Origin: Pseudomonadaceae bacterium SI-3
GTDB taxonomy: Bacteria; Pseudomonadota; Gammaproteobacteria; Pseudomonadales; Pseudomonadaceae
Direction: 5' to 3'
DNA length: 64,000 bases
Assembly: GCA_004010935.1 (NCBI GenBank)
Contig: CP026511.1
Span: forward strand, 3,100,001 to 3,164,000
A program made the translations under genes and the position numbers. Shown here piece by piece: positions 1-8,787 of this stretch; positions within the stretch are counted from its first letter, which is position 1, and the number at the start of each line of letters is the position of its first letter. The notes beneath the pieces are model-generated. The model was not told the origin of the DNA, searched no databases, and saw only the letters and a program-made list of their open reading frames with translations.

Positions 1-636
1 GGGAATGGTGCTTGAATTATGGGCCAGCGCCAGGACACGCTTGGCTTGCATGAAGCTGGAGCGCCAGTACTTGTCATCAAGGCTATCGACGCGAACGCCG
101 CCGCTGCGACTACTGGACGAGTGAATGAACCGGTCACCGCCAATGTAGATGCCGGCATGGCTGACCTGGCCGCGCCCGCGGTTATTGAAGAAGACCACAT
201 CGCCCGGCTCCAGCTCGCTGCGTTTGATCTTCGGCGCGTCCAGATTGATCATTTCGCGGGTCGAGCGTGGCAGCTCGATGCCAGCCTCCTTGCGAAACAG
301 GAAGCTGACGAAGCCACTGCAATCAAAACCAGTTTTCCTGGAGCTACCACCGTAGCGGTACGGTGTGCCCACCAGCGTGAAACCGCGCTCAAGCAGGCTG
401 TCGGCCAGAGCCGGCAACTCGTAGCTCTCGTCATCGGCGAACTCAGAAAGTTGCTGCTCGGTGGGTTCGGCTGTTACCGCTTCAGGGTCGGCATCCGCCT
501 CCGACGTTTCAATCAGGAAATCGAATTGAAAGCGCTGCGTCAGCAGCGGACTTTCGGTTTGCTCCGGCTGCATGGCACAAGCCGTCAACAACGTGATCAG
601 AGCAAAGGGCAACAGGGGTGCGAGGCGTTGGCGCAT
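1..636 (-). CDS. NlpC/P60 family lipoprotein peptidase (3' end off window)
   Basis: Cell-wall gamma-D-glutamyl/DAP-type endopeptidase of the NlpC/P60 (C40) family; 212 residues are visible and the frame is open to the window edge, so the C-terminus is missing. Residues 1-20 form a lipoprotein signal ending in a lipobox LTAC (Cys20). The catalytic domain follows from about residue 80, with the FDCSGF nucleophile motif (Cys106), His160 in VSHAGIYIG and a third polar position at His172. The first Met gives a proper signal peptide. Expected in the periplasm, anchored to a membrane. The family call is firm; the exact peptide bond cut is not predictable. Confidence 0.9.
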   Translation of the reverse strand, partial: MRQRLAPLLPFALITLLTACAMQPEQTESPLLTQRFQFDFLIETSEADADPEAVTAEPTEQQLSEFADDESYELPALADSLLERGFTLVGTPYRYGGSSRKTGFDCSGFVSFLFRKEAGIELPRSTREMINLDAPKIKRSELEPGDVVFFNNRGRGQVSHAGIYIGGDRFIHSSSSRSGGVRVDSLDDKYWRSSFMQAKRVLALAHNSSTIP

Positions 637-773
637 AGCACTGACAGGCCGGGAAGTCGAAAGTGGCGAAACTATGCCTGCCATCGTTCCGATGAGCAAA
701 TTCTATTGCGGAAAATGTGACCGACTAGCTGCGGCAAAACGTCTACGCGGCCTGCACTTCAACTCACAGTTGA

Positions 774-1349
774 TCATCCGTCGCGGCGATTTTCTCGGCC
801 CAAACCGAAGATCGTCCCTAACAGGTTATCGCCTCTGAGTTGGTGGACCACAGCGAACGTTACGTGGCCATACCAGTAGTACCAGAGCAGCTGGCCGAAG
901 AATTTATGCTGCAAGGTGTAGCGGGTGAACGCCAAACCGTCGGCTGGTGGGCCGACGTGCCCGGGCGGGATCATCGCGAACAGAACCATACCGGTAGCTG
1001 CACAGCCGCTGAGTGCCAGCAGGCCCAGCCCATGCACGAAGCTGGAAAGTCCACGACGCGGGCCGCTTGGCGGCAACTTGCCGTGCACCAGGTCAAAACC
1101 CTCACGCAACACCATACGGCGCCCGTCGCGCCCCCACGGAAACAAGCGCTGCAGATCGTACACGGCATAGCTGTAAAGCCAGAACAGCAGCACGATCAGT
1201 GCCGCCAGCATGCCGACCAACCGATGCCAGGGAAACAGGTATTGGCTACCAGGATCGGACATCCACAAGCTGCTGAACTGCTGGAACATCGCGGTCACGG
1301 CGACGGCCCAGTGCAACAGGCGCAACTTGATATCCCAACGTTCAGCCAT
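774..1349 (-). CDS. cytochrome b561-family di-haem membrane protein
   Basis: 191-residue protein with about four hydrophobic helices and conserved His in the first helix (RLLHW), in LFPWHRLVG, in SFVHGLG and in YGHVTFAVVH, the usual haem-ligand pattern of cytochrome b561/Ni-hydrogenase b-type subunits. It should carry electrons in the inner membrane, probably from quinol. The frame extends 26 codons upstream, but MAERWDIK is chosen because it lies 14 bp after the preceding globin gene. The pairing with the globin and the cyd operon suggests a respiratory or nitric-oxide-related electron path (inference). Confidence 0.8.
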   Translation of the reverse strand: MAERWDIKLRLLHWAVAVTAMFQQFSSLWMSDPGSQYLFPWHRLVGMLAALIVLLFWLYSYAVYDLQRLFPWGRDGRRMVLREGFDLVHGKLPPSGPRRGLSSFVHGLGLLALSGCAATGMVLFAMIPPGHVGPPADGLAFTRYTLQHKFFGQLLWYYWYGHVTFAVVHQLRGDNLLGTIFGLGRENRRDG

Positions 1350-1363
1350 GATCGTCCCGCTGT

Positions 1364-1825
1364 TCAACGCCCACAGCGCTCGCCCCCAGGCGTCGAGGCC
1401 GAGCAACCGAAGCCGCCACCATCGCAAGTACGTGGCGCATCATTGCGCAGCATCTCGGCCATTTGCATGATCGCCTGCTCAAGGCGATCCCTCAGGGTGG
1501 TGTCCATGGTGATCTCTGCCAATGCTTGGCGCATGCACAGCATCCACTGGTCGCGCTCGGCCTCACCTATCTGGAAAAAGCGATGTCGCATTCGCAGCCG
1601 CGGATGGCCGTGCTTTTCAATGAAGCGGGAAGGGCCGCCCAGCCATCCGGAGAGAAAGTCGAAGAGCCGCTCGCGGATCTGAGTGGTATCCGCGCAGTGC
1701 ATGTCGCGCACTGTCTCGACGCTGGGCTCGCTGAGCATGACGTCATAGAAGCGGTCGACCAGCTGGCGTAGCGGTGTATCGCCGCCCAGTTGCTGGTAAG
1801 GAGTGGGTTCAACGGTTGCGTTCAC
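1364..1825 (-). CDS. group II truncated haemoglobin (trHbO-like)
   Basis: 153 residues. The core shows the trHb2 signature: YQQLGG near the start, a GGP turn, then GHPRLRMRH with proximal haem His81, and RDQW with the G8 tryptophan (Trp94) typical of group II. The C-terminal 20 residues (Gly/Ser/Cys-rich) extend past the globin fold. Start is GTG, preceded by GAGGAG at a good distance. The family binds O2 and NO; roles in NO detoxification or O2 delivery are known for relatives but not shown here. It sits 70 bp after ybgE and 14 bp before the b561 gene, so co-transcription with the bd oxidase is likely. Confidence 0.88.
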   Translation of the reverse strand: MNATVEPTPYQQLGGDTPLRQLVDRFYDVMLSEPSVETVRDMHCADTTQIRERLFDFLSGWLGGPSRFIEKHGHPRLRMRHRFFQIGEAERDQWMLCMRQALAEITMDTTLRDRLEQAIMQMAEMLRNDAPRTCDGGGFGCSASTPGGERCGR

Positions 1826-1895
1826 GTATTGCTCCTCTGAATAAGCCGAAACGGTTGCAAAGAACTGTGCCGCCGCGGCAGATCGGCCAGCCGCG

Positions 1896-2189
1896 CTACT
1901 GCTGCGCCCGCCACAGGATCAGGTAGCCAAGCCCCATCAGCAGCCAGGCGGCGGCTGGATGGAACAGCAGGCGCCATAGCCAATGCTGCGGCACGAAGCC
2001 GACGCCATGAATGAAGCCCGCCGATATGCCCCACATCACCAGCATCAGCCGCGAATGGTCATATCCACCTGCTCCGTCGAGCATCGCCGCAGGGTGAATC
2101 AACAACAGCAGGGCCAGCGGCGTGGCCAGCAGCAGCGAGAGCACGCAGCCGGGCCTGCTGTAGACGACGCTATTGGCCGAGCCGATCAC
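1896..2189 (-). CDS. ybgE: cyd operon protein YbgE
   Basis: 97-residue hydrophobic protein with about three membrane segments and histidines in LIHPAAML, GFIHGVG and LLFHPAAA, matching the YbgE family found after cydABX. Its start overlaps the last 20 bp of cydX, a sign of translational coupling. Molecular role unknown; assigned as an accessory of the cytochrome bd operon from position and sequence pattern. Confidence 0.8.
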   Translation of the reverse strand: MIGSANSVVYSRPGCVLSLLLATPLALLLLIHPAAMLDGAGGYDHSRLMLVMWGISAGFIHGVGFVPQHWLWRLLFHPAAAWLLMGLGYLILWRAQQ

Positions 2190-2295
2190 TGCTCAGCTCC
2201 GCATCGAGGTCTTGGGTCGCTTCGAACCAGAGCGCGCTGATGATGCCGAAACTGCAAGCCAGCAGTACGCCGAGAATCCAGGTGAAGTACCACAT
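2170..2295 (-). CDS. cydX: cytochrome bd oxidase small subunit CydX
   Basis: 41-residue single-pass membrane peptide beginning MWYFTWILGV, the CydX hallmark, followed by a hydrophobic helix and an acidic tail. CydX stabilises the haem b595/d site of bd oxidases. It lies 55 bp after cydB and its end overlaps ybgE. It is short enough to be missed by ordinary gene callers. Confidence 0.93.
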   Translation of the reverse strand: MWYFTWILGVLLACSFGIISALWFEATQDLDAELSSDRLGQ

Positions 2296-2350
2296 GATGA
2301 TTTCTCCGTTGGGACGTCAGAGCCAGGCGCGCTGGCGCCAAGCCAGGGGT

Positions 2351-3493
2351 TCAGTACAAACCGTGCGGATTGGCTTCGATGGTCTTATCGTTGAGCCGGC
2401 CCCACATGCGGATATAGCTCCACAGCGTGTAGCAGAGAATCAGCGGCACGAAGATGCAGACCACGACGAACATGATGCCCAGCGTCTTGTAGCTCGATAC
2501 GGCGTCCCACAGGGTGAGGCTGGAGGCCGGATCGAGGCTTGACGGAAAGACGAAGGGAAACAGGGCGAAGCCCGCGGTGCAGATGCTGCCGACAATCATC
2601 AGACTGGTACCGAGGAAGCTCACCCCGCCGCTGTTGCGACGAACGCCCAGCAGCGCTATCAGCGCGCCAATGATTCCGGCGATCGGTGCGATCTGGGTGC
2701 TGGGGTAACGGCTGTAGTTGCCCAGCCAACCCGCGTTGTTCTGCATCACCTGCTTGTCCAGCAGGGGATTGAGCGCCGCCCCCGGATCCGTGACCGATAA
2801 CTGGTTAAAGCCTTGAATGCCGAACGCCAGCCACAGGCCCGCCCCGAGGAAGCCAATCAGAAATACCAGCGCACACAAGCGGGTAGCCAGACGCGAGCGC
2901 TCGCCCAGTGCACCTTCAGTGCGCATCATCAGCCAGGCACCGCCATGGGCGCAGAGCATGCTCAGGCTGACGATGCCGCAAAGCAGCGCGAAGGGATTGA
3001 GCAATTCGAAGAACGAGCCGTGATAACTGGACCGCATCAGCTCGTCGAGCTGGAACGGCAGGCCGAGAAACAGGTTGCCGAAGGCCACACCGAACACCAG
3101 CGCTGGCACCGCGCCTCCGACGAACAGGGCCCAGTCCCAGGCGCTGCGCCAGCGCGGGTCTTCCACCTTGCTACGGTAGTCGAAGCCCACCGGCCGGCAG
3201 AACAGTGCGAAGAGCACCAGCAGCATTGCCCAGTAAAGCCCGGAAAACGCCACTGCATAGACCATCGGCCAGGCTGCAAACAGCGCACCGCCAGCGGTGA
3301 TGAACCACACCTGGTTGCCATCCCAGTGCGGCGCAATGGTATTGATCGCCACGCGACGCTCGTTATCGGTCTTACCGACGAAAGGCATCAACGCCATGGC
3401 GCCCATGTCGAAGCCGTCGGTAAGGGCAAAGCCGATCAGCAGCACGCCGATCAATACCCACCAGATGAGCTTGAGAACTTCGTAGTCGAACAT
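2351..3493 (-). CDS. cydB: cytochrome bd ubiquinol oxidase subunit II
   Basis: 380 residues, the usual CydB length, mostly transmembrane helices. Starts MFDYEVLKLIWW and carries the GFALTDGFDMG and PHWDGNQVW motifs of CydB. It pairs with CydA in the inner membrane to form the quinol oxidase that reduces O2 to water at high affinity. The frame has 21 extra upstream codons; the MFDYE start is taken from family homology and lies 10 bp after cydA. Confidence 0.97.
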   Translation of the reverse strand: MFDYEVLKLIWWVLIGVLLIGFALTDGFDMGAMALMPFVGKTDNERRVAINTIAPHWDGNQVWFITAGGALFAAWPMVYAVAFSGLYWAMLLVLFALFCRPVGFDYRSKVEDPRWRSAWDWALFVGGAVPALVFGVAFGNLFLGLPFQLDELMRSSYHGSFFELLNPFALLCGIVSLSMLCAHGGAWLMMRTEGALGERSRLATRLCALVFLIGFLGAGLWLAFGIQGFNQLSVTDPGAALNPLLDKQVMQNNAGWLGNYSRYPSTQIAPIAGIIGALIALLGVRRNSGGVSFLGTSLMIVGSICTAGFALFPFVFPSSLDPASSLTLWDAVSSYKTLGIMFVVVCIFVPLILCYTLWSYIRMWGRLNDKTIEANPHGLY

Positions 3494-3503
3494 CTTGTTT
3501 ACC

Positions 3504-5144
3504 TCACACAGCGGTCGGTTCGGTGGGCGCGTCTTTTGCGGCTTTCGGCACGGCAACGGCGTCGCGCAGCTTGCGCATGTGGTTGGCGGCGGCTGCTTCG
3601 AGTTCGAAGTGATAGCGGCCGGTGTGCAGGCTGCTTGGCCCGAGGCGGGCGAAACGGATCATGAGGAACATTTCCACCACCAGCAGCAGCGTGTAGAAAG
3701 CCACCAGCGCCACCAGCGAACCCCAGATATCCCCCGCCGCCAACGTCGAGGCGGACAGATGCGTCGGCAGCAATTCGGCGATCGACCAGGGCTGACGGCC
3801 ATGCTCGGCGACGTACCAGCCGGTTTGCGCTGCGATCCATGGCAGCGGCAGGCTGAACAACGCGAACTTGAGCAACCAGGGTTTGTTCTCGGCATTGCGC
3901 TTGATCGAAGCCCAGCTGGCCAGACCAAATAGCAGCAACATGAGGAAGCCCGCCAGAACCATTGCGCGGAAGGTCCAGAACAGGCTGAACACATCGGGGA
4001 TGGTATCCAGTGAGGCCAGGCGGATCTGCTCATCACTTGCGTCAACCACCTTGTCGGTATAGCGCTTGAGCAGCAGGCCGTAACCCAGGTCCTGCTTGAC
4101 CTCGTTGAACGCGGCGATGGCCTGCGGTGACTTGTCCCCGCTACGGAGTGTTTGCAATCGCTGATAGGCCAGCATGCCGTTACGAATGCGCAACTCATGC
4201 TCGGCGACTAGCTGCTTGATGCCCTTGACCTCCTCGTCCAGCGAACGCGTCGCGATCAGCCCCAGCGCATAGGGAATCTTCACCGCGTAATCGGTTCGCT
4301 GTTCCTGCTGATTGGGCAACCCGAACAGGGTGAAGCCGGCCGGCGCCGGGTGGGTTTCCCACTCGGCCTCGATGGCCGCCAGCTTGACCTTCTGCACGTC
4401 GCCAATCTCATAGCCGGACTCGTCGCCGAGGATGATCACGGAGAGGGTCGAAGCCAGGCCGAACACCGCAGCGATGGCGAAGGAGCGACGAGCGAAGCCC
4501 AGGTCACGCTTCTTCAACATATAGAAGGACGAAATCGCCAACACGAAGACCGCCCCGGTGACGTAACCGGCCGACACCGTGTGCACGAATTTGACTTGTG
4601 CCACCGGGTTGAACAGCAGCGCGCCGAAATCCACCAGCTCCATGCGCATGGTTTCGAAGTTGAATTCCGAGCCAACCGGATTTTGCATCCAGCCGTTGGC
4701 GATCAGGATCCACAATGCCGACAGGTTCGACCCTAGCGCCACCAACCAGGTGACCGCCAGATGCTGCACCCGGCTCAGTCGATCCCAGCCGAAGAAGAAC
4801 AAGCCGATAAAGGTCGACTCGAGGAAGAACGCCATCAGGCCTTCGATCGCCAGCGGGGCACCAAAGATGTCGCCCACGTAGTGGCTGTAGTAGGCCCAGT
4901 TGGTGCCGAACTGGAACTCCATGGTCAGTCCGGTGGTGACGCCGAGGGCGAAATTGATACCGAACAGCTTGCCCCAGAACTGGGTCATGTCCTTGTAGAC
5001 CTGCTTGCCGGTCATGACGTAGACCGACTCCATGATGGCCAGCAGGAAGGCCAGCCCCAAGGTCAGCGGCACGAAAAGAAAGTGATACATCGCCGTCATG
5101 GCGAACTGCAGGCGTGACAGATCGACAACGCTTTCCGAGATCAT
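3504..5144 (-). CDS. cydA: cytochrome bd ubiquinol oxidase subunit I (long Q-loop)
   Basis: 546 residues. Contains His in [13 protein letters not shown], the LFFGWDR and [12 protein letters not shown] segments, and the quinol-binding loop beginning [13 protein letters not shown]. The Q-loop is of the long E. coli bd-I kind, not the short one of Pseudomonas cyanide-insensitive oxidase CioA. Its ATG overlaps the cydP stop (ATGA), indicating coupling. Catalyses quinol oxidation with haems b558, b595 and d. Confidence 0.97.
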   Translation of the reverse strand: MISESVVDLSRLQFAMTAMYHFLFVPLTLGLAFLLAIMESVYVMTGKQVYKDMTQFWGKLFGINFALGVTTGLTMEFQFGTNWAYYSHYVGDIFGAPLAIEGLMAFFLESTFIGLFFFGWDRLSRVQHLAVTWLVALGSNLSALWILIANGWMQNPVGSEFNFETMRMELVDFGALLFNPVAQVKFVHTVSAGYVTGAVFVLAISSFYMLKKRDLGFARRSFAIAAVFGLASTLSVIILGDESGYEIGDVQKVKLAAIEAEWETHPAPAGFTLFGLPNQQEQRTDYAVKIPYALGLIATRSLDEEVKGIKQLVAEHELRIRNGMLAYQRLQTLRSGDKSPQAIAAFNEVKQDLGYGLLLKRYTDKVVDASDEQIRLASLDTIPDVFSLFWTFRAMVLAGFLMLLLFGLASWASIKRNAENKPWLLKFALFSLPLPWIAAQTGWYVAEHGRQPWSIAELLPTHLSASTLAAGDIWGSLVALVAFYTLLLVVEMFLMIRFARLGPSSLHTGRYHFELEAAAANHMRKLRDAVAVPKAAKDAPTEPTAV

Positions 5145-5320
5145 CTCGGTCCTCCCTCAGGGATAGAATCCCGTGAATAAAGCAAATACTCGGCAACCCG
5201 CGCCGAGCCGTTTTCCGGAGTGCTGGGCGCATCGAACCAGATCGTTTTTATGGTTATGAGGATCGCGAGCTTGACCAGCAGAACCAGCGCGATGTCCCGT
5301 CTGAGCGATGACCTAAACAT
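5141..5320 (-). CDS. cydP: cytochrome oxidase putative small subunit CydP
   Basis: 59 residues with a single N-terminal membrane helix (positively charged MFRSSLRRD, then [14 protein letters not shown]) and a short polar tail. It resembles the small CydP protein encoded just before cydA in several proteobacteria. The frame runs 20 codons further upstream, but the start at MFRSS has a strong AAGGAG site 6 bp before it. The stop overlaps the cydA start. Role in oxidase assembly is inferred from position. Confidence 0.72.
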   Translation of the reverse strand: MFRSSLRRDIALVLLVKLAILITIKTIWFDAPSTPENGSARVAEYLLYSRDSIPEGGPR

Positions 5321-5732
5321 GCCTAGCTCCTTGCATTTCAGTGTCGAACCCTGTGCGAGCGCATCGAACTCCGACCGCATGAGGCGATTGAAGCCCCCTT
5401 TGGGGAGGGGGCCGAAGCCCGGTTGTCGCGGCCCGGGCCCAATCGCTTTACCTCGAATCTACCGTGGAACTCTGCTCGGATCCGAGGCAGGGAAAGTGTC
5501 CGGTGCGGCCGTCACAGCGGCAACTGCGACAACCTGCCTCGCCCCAGCAACACCACAGACTGCAGGCAGGCCGTCACACGCGAGCGCGGCCAAACCACGC
5601 GACCGGAGCAGACGCAACATCGGCAGCACGGTGCCCGCTAGAAGGCCTCGCGAGGTCTGGCCACAACATCACAACGCGCGCTCAACGCCTGGCTGACAAA
5701 CGCCAAAACACCCCCGCGGCGCACTGTCGCAG
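5321..5732. other. 412-bp gene-free stretch upstream of the cyd operon
   Basis: No credible ORF. It should hold the cyd promoter (read on minus). No good Anr/FNR box (TTGAT-N4-ATCAA) is visible. Positions 5384-5446 can fold: closing arms 5384-5390 and 5440-5446 (7-bp complement) enclose a hairpin at 5393-5412 (GCCCCC/GGGGGC) and a second CCCGG/CCGGG-type hairpin. The structure would lie 64-126 nt upstream of the cydP start. Nothing else recognised. Confidence 0.45.
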
Positions 5733-6287
5733 TCAGGGCACCCTCAGCCAGCGTCGAAAGCCGTTGCCACTCGTCGTGGAAAGCGGGCTCCAGGCGAAGT
5801 CCCAAGGAGCAGGAGGAAGCTCCTCCTGCTCGGCCGCGGGTGGCCGCATCCCCAGGCGCACCCGCGGCTTCCAGTCGAATACGTGCTGATCACCGCCTTG
5901 CCAGCCAAGCACGATGCCGATTGCCGCGCTGTCGTCGCTGGCCACCCAGCGCGCCGCAGCGGCGATCATCATGGTTTCGATATGCTCCGGCTCGACCAGA
6001 TCCCGGTAACCGGAACTCAGCAGCCAGCGGCAGACGCCGAGGTGAAAGGTCCAGCCAAGCGCCAGTTGGCAGCCGTAGGCCCAGGTCATGAACTGACGAA
6101 AGACGTTCAGGCCATCTGGCGGATCGAGTTTGAGCAACCTCGGGCAAACGTCGAACAAGGCATGCCAGTACGGCAATAACCGGGCGTCCAGGTGGACAAA
6201 ACTGCGGGCATTGCTAGGGTAATCCGGGAAGGGAAGCCGAAAGCCGATGCGGCCTTCGGTGCGAGCGAATTTTTCCATCATGGCCAT
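5733..6287 (-). CDS. hypothetical protein, family not recognised
   Basis: 184 residues, soluble, rich in Trp and Pro, with no clear catalytic motif. Start taken at MAMMEKFART because GGGG lies about 10 bp upstream; the frame also opens 8 codons earlier. Followed by the cyd upstream region and preceded by a DUF2946 gene. No signal peptide or membrane helix. Segments such as TWAYGCQLALGWTFHLG and IGIVLGWQGGDQHVFDW look conserved-domain-like, but I cannot name them. Confidence 0.6.
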   Translation of the reverse strand: MAMMEKFARTEGRIGFRLPFPDYPSNARSFVHLDARLLPYWHALFDVCPRLLKLDPPDGLNVFRQFMTWAYGCQLALGWTFHLGVCRWLLSSGYRDLVEPEHIETMMIAAAARWVASDDSAAIGIVLGWQGGDQHVFDWKPRVRLGMRPPAAEQEELPPAPWDFAWSPLSTTSGNGFRRWLRVP

Positions 6288-6389
6288 GGTGAAAGCCCCT
6301 GTATTGACCATCCCGTCGGGTAACCGACGATCTTTTCGTCCGCTGCGCAGCCAGGCTGCATTCGGACGGCGAGGGAGTCCGGTCGGGTA

Positions 6390-6755
6390 TCAGGGTGCGC
6401 GGGGATTCAGCGATGGCCAGTGGTAGCGCGGACCACGCTGTTGCGGACCAGGTCGAGGCAGCGGCACGGTTGCCGCAAACCCCAGCCAACCCAGCGCAAA
6501 CAGCACAGCAATGGCAAGAAAGACCGAGCCGCATAGCGGGCAATCCAGCCCGTGCTCAGCCAGCTCATGAACATCGGCGGGGAACGCATCGCCGCTAGCT
6601 GACGATGCAGTGCTGGCACAGAACGGCTCCTGCCCCATGGCCAGCTCGAATCCCATGTGGGAGCCGTGGTTCAGACTGCAGACAAAAGCGTTGAGCAGGA
6701 TGCACGTGAAGAGCACCCATATGATCTGAATACGCTTGTCTTTGACGATGGTCAT
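6390..6755 (-). CDS. DUF2946 family small membrane protein
   Basis: 121 residues with an N-terminal membrane helix (IIWVLFTCILLNAFVCSL), a loop with HGSH and a short CPLC motif (HGLDCPLCGSVFL), then a second hydrophobic helix. The CPLC motif plus two helices is the DUF2946 pattern, often seen near copper or TonB-receptor genes, though none is adjacent here. Start chosen at MTIVKDKR; a GTG five codons earlier is possible. Confidence 0.62.
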   Translation of the reverse strand: MTIVKDKRIQIIWVLFTCILLNAFVCSLNHGSHMGFELAMGQEPFCASTASSASGDAFPADVHELAEHGLDCPLCGSVFLAIAVLFALGWLGFAATVPLPRPGPQQRGPRYHWPSLNPRAP

Positions 6756-6905
6756 GTTTTGACTGTACACCGCCTGCGCTTGGGCGGCGCTGCGCCAAAC
6801 TGCCGCAGAACATCGGGCTATGCGCTGTTTCTGTCACGAGAGGCATCGCCGGCCAACGACGCCAAGGCGTACAGGCTTCGACACTCCGCTCGTAGGCCCA
6901 GCTCG

Positions 6906-7577
6906 TCAGTGGTTGACCGTAAACGCCAGCATTGCCGAGAGCTGAGACATGGGTCGGCCACTCTCGCTGTGCCATTGGTTGAACACCGATTGCACGGCCG
7001 CCTGATCCCGCTGGCTGCTGGGCACCTTGTCCACTACCTTTTGCGCCTTGAGCGCAGCAACAACGTCATTGCTGGGGATGAACGTATCTTTACCCGCCAT
7101 GCGCAGCAGACGCGGCGCCGACAGGCCTCCCAGCTGGGTGCCGTGCTTGGCCAGATAGCGCCACAGGCCGACGATATCGGTGACCGGCCAATCAGCGATC
7201 AGGTTGCCGAAACTCCCCTTCTCTTTCGCCACGTCTAGCACGAACTGGGCGTTGCGCGGCACGCTCTTGAGTTTGCCTAGGTGGCGGATGATGCGGGCGT
7301 CCTGCATCAGTCGCTCGATGTGTTCGCCTCCCATCAACACCAGCTTTTCGGGATCGAAACGAAAGAACACCTCTTCGAACGCCGGCCACTTGGCGTCGAC
7401 CAGACTGTGCTTGAGTCCAGCCCGAAATATTCTGAGGCTGATCAGCGAAAGGTAACGGTCATCCGCGATGGCGCGAAGCTCATCGCCACTGTTGGGTTGC
7501 GGCAGGCGGCTCTCCAGTGCTGCGGCCGAGCCGAAACGATTGAGGCAGTATTCGTGCAGCCATTTGTAGTCGCGCAT
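6906..7577 (-). CDS. DNA-3-methyladenine glycosylase I-like protein
   Basis: 223 residues. Resembles the Tag/adenine-glycosylase helix-hairpin-helix superfamily: YLSLISLRIFRAGLKHSLVDAKWPAF matches the conserved helix around the catalytic pocket, and LMQDARIIRHLGKLKSV matches the following segment with DARIIRH. Compared with E. coli Tag, the N-terminal zinc Cys is not evident, so this is the Tag-like subfamily common in Pseudomonas. Expected to remove alkylated adenine from DNA. Monocistronic, minus strand. Confidence 0.72.
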   Translation of the reverse strand: MRDYKWLHEYCLNRFGSAAALESRLPQPNSGDELRAIADDRYLSLISLRIFRAGLKHSLVDAKWPAFEEVFFRFDPEKLVLMGGEHIERLMQDARIIRHLGKLKSVPRNAQFVLDVAKEKGSFGNLIADWPVTDIVGLWRYLAKHGTQLGGLSAPRLLRMAGKDTFIPSNDVVAALKAQKVVDKVPSSQRDQAAVQSVFNQWHSESGRPMSQLSAMLAFTVNH

Positions 7578-7594
7578 GCAAGTCCTGAGTCATC

Positions 7595-7665
7595 GATCGA
7601 AACGAGCCGCACAGGTTGCCCTCGGCTACCCAACGTCGCAAGCCCGACCGTCGCGGCCGGGCTCG
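7595..7665 (-). terminator. possible terminator hairpin after DAHP synthase
   Basis: Within this interval + strand 7639-7661 reads AGCCCGACC...GGCCGGGCT, a stem of about 9 bp with one G-U type mismatch and a GC-rich loop, just past the DAHP synthase stop. It has no clear T-tract on the minus strand, so termination efficiency is uncertain. Confidence 0.35.
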
Positions 7666-7671
7666 TTCACC

Positions 7672-8742
7672 CTAGCGGCGCAGTCGATCCGCCTCGCGAA
7701 GCAGCATCCGCTCGGTCGCACTCCAGCCAAGGCAGCCGTCGGTAATGGATACTCCATATCTCAGCTCGCCGGACAGTGGCTGGCAGCCGTCGAACAGGTG
7801 GCTTTCGAGCATCACGCCACGCAGAGTCGAATCGCCAGCCGTGCGCTGATCGACAACGGACGCCAGCACCGCTGGCTGACTCAGTGGGTTTTTACCGCTG
7901 TTGGCATGACTGCAGTCGACCATGATGCGCGGGGCAATACCCTGGCGCTGCAACGTATCCCGCGCCTTTGCGACGCTATCTTCATCATAGTTTGGCCCCG
8001 AGTGCCCGCCACGTAACACCAGGTGGGTATCGGCATTGCCGCTCGTGCTCAGCAGCGCTGGATGCCCGAGCTCGTCGATTCCGAAGTGCTGATGTGGATG
8101 CTCAGCCGAGCGCATGGCATCGCAAGCAATCCCGAGGCTGCCATCGGTACCGTTCTTGAAACCCACCGGCAGGTCGAGCCCGCTGACCATTTCACGATGG
8201 ATTTGCGATTCGCTGGTACGTGCTCCGATCGCCGCCCAGCCAAGCAGGTCATCGAAATAGCCCGCGGCCAGGGGTTGTAACAGTTCGGTGGCGATCGGCA
8301 GCCCACACGCCAGGATATCCAGCATCAACCGGCGCGATATGTGCAGCCCTTCCGCCATGTCACCGCTACCATCGAGCTGCGGATCGTAAACCAGCCCCTT
8401 CCAGCCGACCGTTGTACGTGGTTTCTCGACGTAGGCACGCATCACCAGCAGCAGCTGATCGCTGACCTGCGGGGCCAATTCAGCCAGCCGCGCCGCATAT
8501 TCGAGTGCGGACACCGGATCGTGCAACGAACAAGGGCCAACCACCACCAGCAAGCGCGGGTCATCGCCGTTGAGTACGGCGCGAATGGCCTTTCGATCAT
8601 CTTGGACGCGCTCGTCAAGCGATGCGCTGAGGGGCAGCCGTTGCCGCAGTAAAGCGGGACTTGGTAATGGAAGAGCGCTACGTCTGGCTGGGGCGGAGGA
8701 ACCGTTGCAGGTGATGGCTGGAGCGTTAAGTGGTGCATTCAT
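7672..8742 (-). CDS. class I 3-deoxy-7-phosphoheptulonate (DAHP) synthase
   Basis: 356 residues. First step of the shikimate pathway: PEP + erythrose 4-phosphate to DAHP. Shows the class I AroF/G/H core: VVVGPCSLHDP, RAYVEKPRTTVGWKG, GFKNGTDG, LRGGHSGPNY and MVDCSHANSGK. Start MNAPLNAP has AAAGGA upstream. Which aromatic amino acid inhibits it cannot be read safely, so no aroF/G/H symbol is given. Transcription appears controlled by the leader at 8788-9196: aromatic-rich leader peptide, terminator hairpin, and a second mini-ORF ending 45 bp before this start. Confidence 0.95.
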   Translation of the reverse strand: MNAPLNAPAITCNGSSAPARRSALPLPSPALLRQRLPLSASLDERVQDDRKAIRAVLNGDDPRLLVVVGPCSLHDPVSALEYAARLAELAPQVSDQLLLVMRAYVEKPRTTVGWKGLVYDPQLDGSGDMAEGLHISRRLMLDILACGLPIATELLQPLAAGYFDDLLGWAAIGARTSESQIHREMVSGLDLPVGFKNGTDGSLGIACDAMRSAEHPHQHFGIDELGHPALLSTSGNADTHLVLRGGHSGPNYDEDSVAKARDTLQRQGIAPRIMVDCSHANSGKNPLSQPAVLASVVDQRTAGDSTLRGVMLESHLFDGCQPLSGELRYGVSITDGCLGWSATERMLLREADRLRR

Positions 8743-8787
8743 GACTGGCGGTCCTTTGGCCGGCGCGGCATCTGTGCCGCGTCGGCG

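Noticed and set aside
759..773. TCAACT-CAC-AGTTGA palindrome before the NlpC gene region
   Set aside because: Short 6-bp arms at the end of the b561 gene with no T-tract or known binding consensus; not strong enough to call.
840..1682. 280-codon plus-strand ORF
   Set aside because: Antisense to the b561 and haemoglobin genes. Composition is that of a shadow frame (Gln/His/Arg-rich, no domain), while both minus-strand genes have clear family motifs.
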